Shown here one piece after another: positions 1-7,200 of a stretch of DNA of 13,444 bases (its first letter is position 1; every line of letters starts with the position of its first letter). A model generated the notes under the pieces. The model had not been told where the DNA came from and searched no databases. It worked only from the letters and a program-made list of their open reading frames with translations. The stretch lies in contig JAPPKI010000354.1 in NCBI GenBank assembly GCA_028820035.1, positions 1 to 13,444 on the forward strand. The letters run 5' to 3'. Origin of the DNA: a bacterium (GTDB lineage: Bacteria > Actinomycetota > Acidimicrobiia > Acidimicrobiales > Bin134). The position numbers and the translations under genes were made by a program.

Positions 1-352
1 CGTCGGGGTTGGTTGGGGCGGGGGGATGGGGAGAGGGGTCGCCGTCGGCGTGGTCGGTGGGATCGAAGAGCCGGTTCAGGCCGAGAAGGGTGAATGCATG
101 ATCCCGTTGGCGGCCGCCGTCGGCGTGGAGCAGGGGGACGGGCACCGCGCCAGCTCGCCAGCAGGCCCGGTAGGCGACCACGCCCTCAGGGCTGGTGGGG
201 AGTTGGAAAGCAGTGGGCTGGCCCGGTTCGAGATCAGCCGACGCCCGCTGGGCCCAGTCGATCACCTCCCCGGTGGACAGGCGGCGGTCTCCGGCGACGA
301 TGAAGTCGTCCCGTCGGGGCACGACGGTGAGCAGGTCGTGGATGAAGGTCAT
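1..352 (-). CDS. AMP-binding (ANL superfamily) protein, N-terminal fragment
   Basis: The gene starts at ATG 352-350 and runs off the left edge; 117 codons are visible. Its start overlaps the stop of the upstream acyl-CoA ligase as ATGA (352-349), so the two are very likely translationally coupled. The visible part resembles the first section of an adenylate-forming enzyme: a short lead, a stretch with GDRRLSTGEVIDWAQ, and then the helix-turn AYRACWRAGAVPVPL, a pattern typical of the A1/A2 region of AMP ligases. The adenylation core motifs would lie beyond the edge, so substrate and activity cannot be judged. The tail of the visible part is rich in Pro and Asp (around residues 98-117) and less typical. 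It could be a second acyl-CoA synthetase or a degenerate partner of the full-length one. The family assignment is an inference from this fragment. Confidence 0.6.
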   Translation of the reverse strand, partial: MTFIHDLLTVVPRRDDFIVAGDRRLSTGEVIDWAQRASADLEPGQPTAFQLPTSPEGVVAYRACWRAGAVPVPLLHADGGRQRDHAFTLLGLNRLFDPTDHADGDPSPHPPAPTNPD

Positions 353-2022
353 CCGGGGTAGCGCTCGGTGAGGATCTGTTGGACGCCGATGCGGTCGATC
401 TTGCCCGAGTCGAGCCAGGGGAGCTCGTCGGGGGTCTCGTAGACGGCGAGATGGCGGGGAACCTTGTACGACGCCACCCGCGCCGCGGTATAGGCGACGA
501 GCTGCTCGGCGGTCAGCTGCTGACCGGGGCGCAGTACCACCGCGGCGGCCACGTCCTCCAGCCGGTCGGGATGGGGCACGCCGCAGACGAAGGCGTGCAT
601 GACCTCTTCGGGCTCTTCCAGCACCAGCTCCACCTCTCGGGGGGCGATGTTCATGCCCGCCGACTTGATGAGGTCGCCCATCCGGCCGGTGAAGAAGAAG
701 TAGCCGTGCTCGTCGAAGTAGCCGCGGTCGCCGGTGCGGTACCAGCCGTCGGGGGTGAAGGCGTCGGCTCGCTCCACCTTGTACAACCCGGTCATGAGGG
801 CGTAGCCCCGAACCCACACCTCGCCCTGCTCCCCCGTCGGGCAGTCTTCGCCGGTGGCCGGATCGACGATGCGGTGCTCCATGCCCGGAACGGTCCAGCC
901 GAAGGATCCCCGCTTCTCCTCGGGCAGCTGGTTGCCCATCACGCCCAAGGTGTGGGGGCCGAGGGTCTCGGTCATGCCCAGCGAGTTGACCCGCAGCTCG
1001 ACGTCGCCGATCCGCAGCTCGGGGGGCAAGAGCACGTCGAGGCTGCCGCCCCGCACCGAGGACAGGTCGCGCTTTTCGAAATCGGGGTGGTCGGTGAGCA
1101 TCCTGGACATGTGGGGCCAACCGGCGACGATGGTCACCCGCTCCCGCTCGATGAGAGCCAGAGTCTCGCCTGGGTCGAATCGCTCCTCGAACACCATTGC
1201 GGCGCCCACGTGGATGGCGGCCACCAGGGTGAACGACATGCCCCCCACCCAGAACAGCGGCATGGGGGTGTAGAGGCGGTCGTCGGGGGTGAGGTCGCGG
1301 TATTGCCCCAGGTTGTGGGCGTGGCGCACCATCGACCCCTGGGTATGGATGGCGCCCTTGGGCGCGGCGGTGCTGCCCGAGGTGTACACCACCACGAACT
1401 CATCGGCCGGGGTCACCTGGGCCTCGGCGGCGACCAAGAGCTCGTCGCTCACCGCCTCGCCGGCGGCCAGTAGGTCGTCCATCGACCTGGCCCAGGGCCG
1501 ATCGGGCTGGCCCCAAACCCACACCGATCGCAGATAGGGGTGCGACAGTGACCGGATGGCGGGGTCGTCGCCGGGGCTGGCGATCTCCTCGATGCGGTCG
1601 AGGTAGTCGTGACCAAGATGGCGGGGGGCGCACAACAGCACCTGCACGTCGGCGTGGCGCAGGGCCCAATCGAGCTCTCGGGCCTTGTAGTAGGTGTTGA
1701 GCATCACGCCGAGGGCGCCGATGCGGCCGATGGCCAGCCAGGCGGCGATCCAGTCGGGGCCGTTGGGGGCCAGCAGCCCCACCCGAGTGCCCTTGCCCAC
1801 GCCGATGGCCAGCAGCCCCTTGGCTAAGGCGGCCGAGGCGTCGTCGGCGTCGGCGTAGGTCATGCGCTGTTCTTCCAGCACGCCCAGCAGCCGATGGCCG
1901 TGGGCATCAACCGCCGCCCGGATCATCGCCGGAATGGTCGGCTCGTAGGGCGGGAACTCGATCGGATCGGCCGGGGCGGGAACCGGCAGGACGACGGGGC
2001 CGGTCGGGGCGGGGTCAGGCAT
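349..2022 (-). CDS. Acyl-CoA synthetase / AMP-dependent ligase
   Basis: This is a 557-residue class I adenylate-forming enzyme, the usual length for a fatty-acyl or aryl-CoA ligase. It would activate a carboxylic acid to an acyl-adenylate and transfer it to CoA in the cytoplasm. The core motifs are visible: the phosphate loop YTSGSTAAPKG at 213-223, GMTET at 349-353, YRTGD at 428-432, the hinge region GRMGDLIKSAGMNIAP after it, and GKIDR at 540-544 with the C-terminal catalytic lysine at 541. All key residues look intact, so an active enzyme is expected. The ATG directly abuts the TAA of the upstream oxidoreductase (2025-2023) and no Shine-Dalgarno is visible before it, which points to coupled translation. 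The neighbours suggest a catabolic carboxylic acid as substrate, but the acyl chain cannot be told from sequence. Confidence 0.93.
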   Translation of the reverse strand: MPDPAPTGPVVLPVPAPADPIEFPPYEPTIPAMIRAAVDAHGHRLLGVLEEQRMTYADADDASAALAKGLLAIGVGKGTRVGLLAPNGPDWIAAWLAIGRIGALGVMLNTYYKARELDWALRHADVQVLLCAPRHLGHDYLDRIEEIASPGDDPAIRSLSHPYLRSVWVWGQPDRPWARSMDDLLAAGEAVSDELLVAAEAQVTPADEFVVVYTSGSTAAPKGAIHTQGSMVRHAHNLGQYRDLTPDDRLYTPMPLFWVGGMSFTLVAAIHVGAAMVFEERFDPGETLALIERERVTIVAGWPHMSRMLTDHPDFEKRDLSSVRGGSLDVLLPPELRIGDVELRVNSLGMTETLGPHTLGVMGNQLPEEKRGSFGWTVPGMEHRIVDPATGEDCPTGEQGEVWVRGYALMTGLYKVERADAFTPDGWYRTGDRGYFDEHGYFFFTGRMGDLIKSAGMNIAPREVELVLEEPEEVMHAFVCGVPHPDRLEDVAAAVVLRPGQQLTAEQLVAYTAARVASYKVPRHLAVYETPDELPWLDSGKIDRIGVQQILTERYPG

Positions 2023-2952
2023 TTAAGTGCTCTGGGAGGGGGCGATGACGGTTTCGCCGTAGCGGCGCATGGTGTCGAGGGTGGCTTCGATGTCGTCGCC
2101 GGGGAGGTTGACGGTGATCCAGGTCACTCCCAGCGCTTCCAGATCCGCCAGGGCGGCGATGTGGGCGTCGGCGTCGAAGTCGGGGTCGGCCGGTCGGCCG
2201 CCGACGTGGTTCAGATAGCTGACGTCGATGTCGGCGGGGTCGCGGCCGGCCTCGTCGACATAGGTCCACAGCTCGTCGAGCAGGGCCGCCAAGTCGTCCA
2301 GGGTCTCCAGCGGCGGGGTCCGGGCCGTGGTGGCCAACACCCGGGGAGCGGGAAAAGGGGTCCAGCCGTTGGCAACGGTGGCCACCCGACGGCGGGCCCG
2401 CTTGGAGTTGCCGCCGATCCAAATGGGGGGATGGGGCTGCTGCACCGGTTTGGGGTTGGCGGTTTGGCCCAAGGCGGTGAACGTGCTGCCCTCGTAGGCG
2501 AAATCGTCGGTGGTCCAGATGCCGATCATGGCCTCAAGAGCCTCGTCGAAGATCTGGTTGCGGTTGTTGAAGTCGACGCCGAGGGCCTTGAACTCGCCTT
2601 TGAGGTAGCCGGAGCCGGTGGCGAAGATGAACCGACCGCCGGAGAAAGCGTCGATAGTGGCGATGGCCTTGGCCATGATGAACGGGTTCCTGTAGGGCAC
2701 CACCACAATGTTGGGGATGAGCTTGATGCGGTCGGTGATGGCGGCGCAGAAGGCAAGGGCGGCGAATGGGTCCACGGCATCGTGGCCACCGGCGTTGAGC
2801 CAGCGGTCGGTGGGGGCGGGATGGTCGGTGAAGCCCAGTCCGTCGAACCCGGACTCCTCGGCGGTGCGGGCGAAGTCCACCACTCCCTGCTTGGTGATCA
2901 GCCTCTGATCCCAGGGGTGGGCCACCATCGGAAACGTCACTGCGAACTTCAT
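2023..2952 (-). CDS. LLM-class F420-dependent oxidoreductase
   Basis: This 309-residue protein belongs to the luciferase-like monooxygenase fold, in the actinobacterial branch that usually uses coenzyme F420 rather than FMN. It opens with MKFAVTFPM, followed by GFTDHPAP, and has the family-typical stretch GGRFIFATGSGYLKGEF near the middle and PPIWIGGNSKRA further on. The start at 2952 is chosen because GAGGAG lies at 2962-2957, four bases upstream; the frame stays open to 3018 but the extra N-terminal residues are Arg-rich and unlike the family. The stop abuts the ligase start, and 23 bases separate it from the kinase stop, so all three are probably co-transcribed. Family members carry out hydride transfer or oxygenation on many small molecules. 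F420 use is inferred from the family, and FMN cannot be excluded. The substrate is unknown. Confidence 0.88.
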   Translation of the reverse strand: MKFAVTFPMVAHPWDQRLITKQGVVDFARTAEESGFDGLGFTDHPAPTDRWLNAGGHDAVDPFAALAFCAAITDRIKLIPNIVVVPYRNPFIMAKAIATIDAFSGGRFIFATGSGYLKGEFKALGVDFNNRNQIFDEALEAMIGIWTTDDFAYEGSTFTALGQTANPKPVQQPHPPIWIGGNSKRARRRVATVANGWTPFPAPRVLATTARTPPLETLDDLAALLDELWTYVDEAGRDPADIDVSYLNHVGGRPADPDFDADAHIAALADLEALGVTWITVNLPGDDIEATLDTMRRYGETVIAPSQST

Positions 2953-2956
2953 GGAT

Positions 2957-2962
2957 CTCCTC
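2957..2962 (-). promoter_or_regulatory. Ribosome binding site of the F420-dependent oxidoreductase
   Basis: GAGGAG on the minus strand, four bases before ATG 2952-2950. It decides the start against the longer open frame reaching 3018. Confidence 0.7.
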
Positions 2963-2975
2963 TTTTGTGCGCGTC

Positions 2976-4265
2976 TTACTGTGCAGCACCGCTGCGAGCG
3001 TCGCAAGCGGCTCGCCATTGGGGGTAGCGGCGGTTGGCGGCCACGGCCCAGTCGGCTCGGGGCTCAACTCGGCGACCAGTGCGGGCCCAGCGACGAGCCT
3101 CGGACCAGTCGCCGGACTCTAGGCCAGCGCAGATGTGGGCCAGCCAGGCCGCTCCCCTTGCGGCCCCTTCGGGCACGGCGGTGACGTCTACCGGCAGGTT
3201 GGTGGCATCGGCCAGGGCCTGCATCCAGCGCTCGACCTGAGTGCCTCCGCCCACGGCCACAATGCGCTGGGGGTTCGTGCCCGCCAAATCGAGGTGGTGG
3301 CGGACAACGAATCCGGCGGCCTCGTAGGCCGCGGCCAGCACATCGGCGGGGGTGTGGCCCACATCGAGGCCGACCAGTGCGGCCCGCAAGTCGGGATCGT
3401 GGCGGGGGGTGCGCTCGCCGCGGATGTAGGGCACCCACAGCGGCAGGCGGTCGGGGTGGTCTGGCTCAGAGGTCGGATCGCCGGTGAGGGCCCGGACCCG
3501 CTCCAGGAACAGGCCACCGGCGTTGCTCGGCCCGCCGATGGCGGACAGGCCGGGTTGGAGATGGGGGATGGTCCACAGCCCCTCGGCCTCGGGCCACCCC
3601 TCGCCCACCGCCCAAGTGATGAGGGTGGTGCCGCAGATCACCAGCACGTCGCCGGGAGAATCGGCCCCGGCGACGAGCTGCTCGGCCAGTGCGTCCACGG
3701 TGCCGGCGGCCACCGGGACTCCGCCCCGATGGCCCGCCGGGGCGGAGTCCATGGCCAATTCGGGCAGGCGGTCGGGATCGCACCACTGGGCGTCCCACCC
3801 GTCGGCGCCGAACACCGGAAGGCAGGTCATAGCGGTGACCCCGTCGATGGCAGCGGCTCCGCACAACGCGTGGCTGGCCACCGCCTGGGCCGGCCAGTAG
3901 GCGTGGGCGTCGGGCACAGCGTGCTCCAGCGAGCGCAAAAAGCCGACGAACTCGCCGTCGGGATGGTGGCCCCGGTGGTCGCCGTACAGGATTCCCGGCG
4001 AGACCGGCACCCCGCTGCCATCGACCGCAGCCAGCGACGGAACCATGGCGGCCAGGCCGATGCCGGCCACTCGGTGATCGGCCGACACCGAATCGCAGGC
4101 TTCGATCACGCCGGTACGCCACACCGCAGCCGCATCGTGCTCGAGCACCGCCGGAGTGGGGGCGTTGATGGCGTGGGGGATGCGAATCCGGGCGCAGACT
4201 TCGCCGTGGGCGTCGACCGCTATCGCCTTTACCGAGGTGGTGCCGATGTCGATGCCCACCGTCAT
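2976..4265 (-). CDS. FGGY-family carbohydrate kinase, short form
   Basis: This is an ATP-dependent sugar kinase of the xylulokinase/ribulokinase/LsrK superfamily, 429 residues from ATG 4265, clearly shorter than the usual 480-520. The N-terminal phosphate loop GIDIGTTSVKA starts at residue 4, with the catalytic-site Asp6. The second expected Asp is D191 in GTVDALAEQL, matching in role Asp233 of E. coli XylB. RGERTPRHDPDLRAALVGL and a C-terminal GGGTQVERWMQ plus VPEGAARGAAW are typical of the FGGY C-terminal domain. The missing length seems to come from the N-terminal domain. A TTG at 4292 would add nine residues, but a likely -10 box covers it, so ATG 4265 is preferred. It is divergent from a hydroxyacid dehydrogenase-aldolase pair, its likely functional partners. 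The substrate (ketose, polyol or sugar acid) is unknown. Confidence 0.88.
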   Translation of the reverse strand: MTVGIDIGTTSVKAIAVDAHGEVCARIRIPHAINAPTPAVLEHDAAAVWRTGVIEACDSVSADHRVAGIGLAAMVPSLAAVDGSGVPVSPGILYGDHRGHHPDGEFVGFLRSLEHAVPDAHAYWPAQAVASHALCGAAAIDGVTAMTCLPVFGADGWDAQWCDPDRLPELAMDSAPAGHRGGVPVAAGTVDALAEQLVAGADSPGDVLVICGTTLITWAVGEGWPEAEGLWTIPHLQPGLSAIGGPSNAGGLFLERVRALTGDPTSEPDHPDRLPLWVPYIRGERTPRHDPDLRAALVGLDVGHTPADVLAAAYEAAGFVVRHHLDLAGTNPQRIVAVGGGTQVERWMQALADATNLPVDVTAVPEGAARGAAWLAHICAGLESGDWSEARRWARTGRRVEPRADWAVAANRRYPQWRAACDARSGAAQ

Positions 4266-4291
4266 CTCGACTGTCTCAGCCACAGCCGACA

Positions 4292-4297
4292 ACGGTA
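4292..4297 (-). promoter_or_regulatory. Candidate -10 box of the kinase operon
   Basis: TACCGT on the minus strand (4297-4292) fits the actinobacterial TANNNT -10 pattern and would start transcription near 4285, leaving a leader of about 20 bases before ATG 4265. No clear -35 is seen. It argues against the TTG at 4292 being the start codon. Confidence 0.4.
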
Positions 4298-4302
4298 GCG
4301 GT

Positions 4303-4345
4303 CTGCCGTCGAATTGGCGGAGCGTCGATGGCGTGGACTGCCGTC
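4303..4345. repeat. Direct repeat CTGCCGTC in divergent promoter region
   Basis: The octamer CTGCCGTC occurs at 4303-4310 and 4338-4345, 35 bases apart, each followed within two bases by a CGAA/GAA tail. The pair sits between the divergent kinase and dehydrogenase starts, where an operator would be expected. Chance occurrence in GC-rich DNA is possible. Confidence 0.3.
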
Positions 4346-4353
4346 TCGAAACC

Positions 4354-4366
4354 TACGCTCGTAGCG
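4354..4366 (+). promoter_or_regulatory. Candidate -10 box giving a leaderless dehydrogenase mRNA
   Basis: TACGCT at 4354-4359 is followed by six bases and then the GTG start at 4366. With the usual distance from -10 box to start site, transcription would begin at the GTG itself. No Shine-Dalgarno precedes the GTG, which agrees with a leaderless transcript, common in Actinomycetota. Confidence 0.5.
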
Positions 4367-5337
4367 TGGGTCGACCGAGAGCGCTGGTAACCGCTCCGCT
4401 GCGGGGGCCGGGTTTGGACCGGCTGCGGGATGTGGCCGACGTGGAGTTCGATCCGTGGATCGACTACCAGCCCATCCGGCTGTACGGCGCCGACGATTTG
4501 GCCGCCCGCCTGGCGGAGGTGTCGGCCGATCTGCTGGTGTGCGAGGCCGACGAATGCCGGGGGCCGGTGTTCGAACAGCCGCTACGGGTGGTGGCCTCCA
4601 CTCGGGGTGACCCCACCAACGTGGATGTGTCCGGGGCTACCGCGGCGGGCATCCCAGTGCTGCATGCCCCGGGGCGCAATGCCGACGGGGTGGCCGAGAT
4701 AGCGGTGGCGCTGATGTTTGCCGTCAATCGGCACCTGGTGATGGGCGATCGGGACATGCGGGCGGGCACGGTGTTCACTGACACCATCCCCTACCAGCGT
4801 TATCGGGCTTGGCAGGTAGGGGGCCGCACCGTGGGACTGGTGGGGCTGGGCGCGGTCGGACGAGCGGCCAAATGGCGCTTCGAGGGTCTCGGTATGAGAG
4901 TGATCGCCTACGACCCCTATCAGCCCGACGCCGACTGTGATCTGGACGAATTGCTGGCCACCGCCGACGTGGTGTCGATGCACGCTCCGGCCATGCCGGA
5001 AACGGAGGGGATGATCGGCGCCGAGCAGTTCGCAGCCATGCGGCCGGGGACCATCTACCTGAACACCGCCCGGGCCGCACTGCACGACACCGACGCCCTG
5101 GTGGAGGCATTGGCCTCGGGGCATCTGGGGGGTGCGGGCCTCGACCATGTGCAGGGAGAGATCCTTCCCCCCGACCATCCGCTGACCAAACTCGACAACG
5201 TGGTACTGACGCCACACATCGGCGGCGCCACCTACGACACCGAGGTCAACCAGACTGACATGGTGGTGGAGGACATCTGCCGGCTGCTGGCTGGCGAGCG
5301 CCCCCACCGCCTGGCCAACCCGGAGGTATGGCGATGA
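4366..5337 (+). CDS. NAD-dependent D-2-hydroxyacid dehydrogenase
   Basis: This 323-residue oxidoreductase of the phosphoglycerate/hydroxypyruvate dehydrogenase family interconverts a D-2-hydroxyacid and a 2-oxoacid. The nucleotide-binding motif G160-L-G-A-V-G165 is followed by Asp183 at the end of the next strand (AYDPY), which indicates NAD rather than NADP. The catalytic triad is complete: Arg236 in NTARAAL, Glu265 in HVQGE and His284 in TPHIGG. The frame stays open upstream to 4156, but that part lies antisense to the kinase; GTG 4366 gives the normal family length and sits just behind a -10 box. Its stop overlaps the aldolase start (ATGA). Annotation as SerA would be unsafe: the usual DVFEQEP pattern is changed to DHVQGEILP and there is no C-terminal regulatory domain. 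The substrate is unknown. Confidence 0.9.
   Translation: MGRPRALVTAPLRGPGLDRLRDVADVEFDPWIDYQPIRLYGADDLAARLAEVSADLLVCEADECRGPVFEQPLRVVASTRGDPTNVDVSGATAAGIPVLHAPGRNADGVAEIAVALMFAVNRHLVMGDRDMRAGTVFTDTIPYQRYRAWQVGGRTVGLVGLGAVGRAAKWRFEGLGMRVIAYDPYQPDADCDLDELLATADVVSMHAPAMPETEGMIGAEQFAAMRPGTIYLNTARAALHDTDALVEALASGHLGGAGLDHVQGEILPPDHPLTKLDNVVLTPHIGGATYDTEVNQTDMVVEDICRLLAGERPHRLANPEVWR
5322..5326 (+). promoter_or_regulatory. Ribosome binding site of the class II aldolase
   Basis: GGAGG lies one base before ATG 5328 and seven bases before ATG 5334. The second spacing is the workable one, so 5334 is taken as the start; it also gives the ATGA overlap with the dehydrogenase stop. Confidence 0.75.
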
Positions 5338-5993
5338 CCGACCGCGCCGACATTCGAGCCCAAGTGGTGGCCGCCGCCCAGGCGATGGATGCGGCCGGAC
5401 TGGTGGTGGGCACCGCGGGGAACGTCTCAGGGCGGGCCGACGACGGGATGATCTGGCTTACGCCGTCGTCGCTTCCCTACGACCAGGTGAGCATCGACAA
5501 CCTGGCGGCGGTTGACCAGGACGGGAATCTGTTGGAAGGCACGTCTCGGCCGTCCACCGAGAAGGCCATGCACCTGGCCTGCTATCGGGCGTTCCCCGAG
5601 GTGGGCGGGGTGGTGCACTGCCACCCGATTCATGCCTCGATGTTCGCGGTGGCCCACAAGAGCATCCCAGCGGTGATCGAGGAGGTCATCGTGTACCTGG
5701 GCGGGGATGTGGCGGTAACCGATTATCGGCCCACTGGCTCCGAGGAGTTGGGCGAAGAGGTGGTGCGCCATCTGGCCGACCGCTCAGCGGTGTTGATGGC
5801 CAATCACGGAATGCTGTGCATCGGCGAGTCACCCGACCACGCCCTGCACGCCGCCCTGGTAGCCGAGCACACCGCGCGCATCGTGTGGGGCGCCAGCCGC
5901 CTTGGCGACGCCGTCGATTTGCCCGACAAAGCCCGCACCGACTTCGAGGGCGTCTACACCTACCTCCGGTCCGAGACCTGGTCGGCCTCCTAG
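5334..5993 (+). CDS. Class II aldolase/adducin family protein (fuculose-phosphate aldolase-like)
   Basis: This 219-residue protein is a zinc-dependent class II aldolase of the FucA/AraD family, which cleaves or epimerises ketose phosphates (for example to dihydroxyacetone phosphate and an aldehyde). The active-site set is visible: Glu76 in RPSTEKAMH, His95 and His97 in HCHP, and His158 in ANHGML. These sit at a constant offset of +3 from Glu73, His92, His94 and His155 of E. coli FucA, which supports a working metal site. It is coupled to the upstream 2-hydroxyacid dehydrogenase and faces a sugar kinase across the divergent promoter, so it may cleave the phosphorylated product of that kinase. 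Alternatives in this family are decarboxylases of phosphorylated sugar acids and pentulose-phosphate 4-epimerases. Its stop lies three bases from the stop of the convergent NTF2-like gene. Confidence 0.9.
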   Translation: MTDRADIRAQVVAAAQAMDAAGLVVGTAGNVSGRADDGMIWLTPSSLPYDQVSIDNLAAVDQDGNLLEGTSRPSTEKAMHLACYRAFPEVGGVVHCHPIHASMFAVAHKSIPAVIEEVIVYLGGDVAVTDYRPTGSEELGEEVVRHLADRSAVLMANHGMLCIGESPDHALHAALVAEHTARIVWGASRLGDAVDLPDKARTDFEGVYTYLRSETWSAS

Positions 5994-5996
5994 CAG

Positions 5997-6566
5997 TCAG
6001 ACAGTGGCGAGTTCGAGGGGGGCGATTTCTTCGAGGGTGATGGGGCGGTCGGCGACGCCTTCAAAGGCATCGTTGGCGGAATAGACCTCTTCGCCCCTCA
6101 GGCGGGCCTCGGGATCGTCGAGATCGACTGGCCACACGATTCCCATGCGGGCTTGGGCGAGGTAGTAGGAGTCCACGTCGGGAACCTCGATGCCCATGGC
6201 CTCCAAAGTGCGGCCGGGGTAGGCCATGCTCATCACGCCCTCTGTGAACACCGCATCGTCGTCGGCAATTACTCGGTCGCAGTCGAACTCGAGCCGGTGG
6301 GCGCCGGTCTGCACGATGCTGCGGTCGTAGAAGCCCCGGATGGCGTCGCGGTCACCGCCGGGGCTGGCGATGGGATCGTCGGGGTTCGACCAGATGATGT
6401 ACTGGGGCTTCTCGCTGAGGGTGGCCACCACCCCTTCGATGTCGGCCTGGGCCTCGCACTTCATATGGGCCAGCACCAGCTCCAGCACATGGCGCCGCCG
6501 GGGGTTGGTCTCAGCCTCCAGCTTCTCGGCCACCAGCCGCCACGTCTTGTTGGGATTCATCTTCAT
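5997..6566 (-). CDS. NTF2-like (SnoaL/KSI-fold) family protein, copy A
   Basis: This 189-residue protein looks like a nuclear-transport-factor-2-like cone-shaped alpha+beta fold protein. It has an N-terminal helix pair (LEAET, RRRHVLELVLAHM), then DIEGVVATLSEKPQY, FYDRSIVQTGAHRLEFD and a beta-rich C-terminal half. In this fold a pocket can host isomerases, cyclases, dehydratases or epoxide hydrolases, but many members have no known activity and no catalytic residues are recognised here. There is no signal peptide. ATG 6566 is chosen because GGAGGG lies six bases upstream and because it matches the start of the paralogue at 6612-7175, which is about 74% identical by eye. A longer frame to 6599 runs through the ribosome binding site and is rejected. 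It may act with the neighbouring acyl-CoA enzymes; that is inference. Confidence 0.8.
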   Translation of the reverse strand: MKMNPNKTWRLVAEKLEAETNPRRRHVLELVLAHMKCEAQADIEGVVATLSEKPQYIIWSNPDDPIASPGGDRDAIRGFYDRSIVQTGAHRLEFDCDRVIADDDAVFTEGVMSMAYPGRTLEAMGIEVPDVDSYYLAQARMGIVWPVDLDDPEARLRGEEVYSANDAFEGVADRPITLEEIAPLELATV

Positions 6567-6572
6567 CGGGTT

Positions 6573-6578
6573 CCCTCC
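6573..6578 (-). promoter_or_regulatory. Ribosome binding site of NTF2-like copy A
   Basis: GGAGGG on the minus strand, six bases before ATG 6566-6564; it fixes the start. Confidence 0.75.
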
Positions 6579-6595
6579 GTTTGTTGCCTTCCCCG

Positions 6596-6601
6596 ACAAT
6601 A
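6596..6601 (-). promoter_or_regulatory. Candidate -10 box of NTF2-like copy A
   Basis: TATTGT on the minus strand lies in the short gap behind copy B, within CCTCTATTGTCG. The same context, CCTCTATCGTCG, precedes copy B, so the box probably belongs to the duplicated unit. No good -35 hexamer is seen. Confidence 0.45.
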
Positions 6602-6611
6602 GAGGTCACAC

Positions 6612-7175
6612 TCAGTTCATCTCCAAGGGAGCAATATCGTCGAGGCTGATGGGACGGTCGGCGATCCCCTCGAAGCGGTCGCCCTCGGCATAGACCTCTT
6701 CACCCGACAGCCGGGCCTCGGGGTCGTCGGGGTCGATCGGCCACACGATGCCCATCCGGACTTCGGACAGGTAGTAGGAGTCAACGTCGGGAACCTCGAT
6801 GCCCATGGCTTCCAGCGTGCGGCCGGGGTAGGCCATGCGCATGACCCCTTCGGTGAACATGGCTTGGTCGTCGACGATCACCCGATCCAGGTCGAGCTCC
6901 CAGCGGTGGGCGCCGGTTTGCACCAGGGCGCGGTCGTAGAGGTCGCGGATGGCGTCCTTCGAGCCGCCGGGGCTGGCGACGGGGTCGTCGACGTTAGGCC
7001 AGATCTTGTATTGGGGCTTGTCGCTGAGCGTGTCGATCACCCCCTCGATGTCGAGCCGGAGCTCGCGCTGCATGTGGTGGAGCACCAGTTGCAGGACGTG
7101 GCGCCGCCGGGGGTCGGTCTCCGCCTCCAGCCGCTCGGCCACCAGCAGCCAAGATTTGTCGGGATTGATCTTCAT
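6612..7175 (-). CDS. NTF2-like (SnoaL/KSI-fold) family protein, copy B
   Basis: This 187-residue paralogue of the gene at 5997-6566 has the same layout: MKINPDKSW start, RRRHVLQLVLHHM helix, DIEGVIDTLSDKPQY, then a beta-rich half. A run of 23 residues (about 114-136, containing GIEVPDVDSYYL) is identical in the two copies, while helix 2 and the C-terminal segment differ most. ATG 7175 is taken to match copy A; the frame is open to 7334 but the added residues are Cys/Arg/Ser-rich and lie in the divergent promoter and in the antisense of the thiolase. AGGG in AAGGGCGG before the start is a weak ribosome binding site. It is divergent from the thiolase gene, 80 bases away, and 45 bases separate it from copy A. 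No catalytic residue is recognised and its function is unknown. Confidence 0.8.
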   Translation of the reverse strand: MKINPDKSWLLVAERLEAETDPRRRHVLQLVLHHMQRELRLDIEGVIDTLSDKPQYKIWPNVDDPVASPGGSKDAIRDLYDRALVQTGAHRWELDLDRVIVDDQAMFTEGVMRMAYPGRTLEAMGIEVPDVDSYYLSEVRMGIVWPIDPDDPEARLSGEEVYAEGDRFEGIADRPISLDDIAPLEMN

Positions 7176-7200
7176 CACCACCGCCCTTGCATCGGCTTCG

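Noticed and set aside
1894..3027. A 377-codon plus-strand open frame
   Set aside because: It is antisense to the luciferase-like oxidoreductase and has Gly/Val-rich composition with no recognisable fold.
4266..4292. TTG start at 4292 for the kinase
   Set aside because: The TTG overlaps a likely -10 box and has no ribosome binding site; ATG 4265 gives the usual FGGY opening MTVGIDIGTT.
3135..4298. A 387-codon plus-strand open frame
   Set aside because: It is the antisense shadow of the FGGY kinase, which has conserved motifs throughout.
4156..4365. ATG 4156 start for the hydroxyacid dehydrogenase
   Set aside because: The added 70 residues are antisense to the kinase start and lack family similarity; GTG 4366 fits family length and promoter position.
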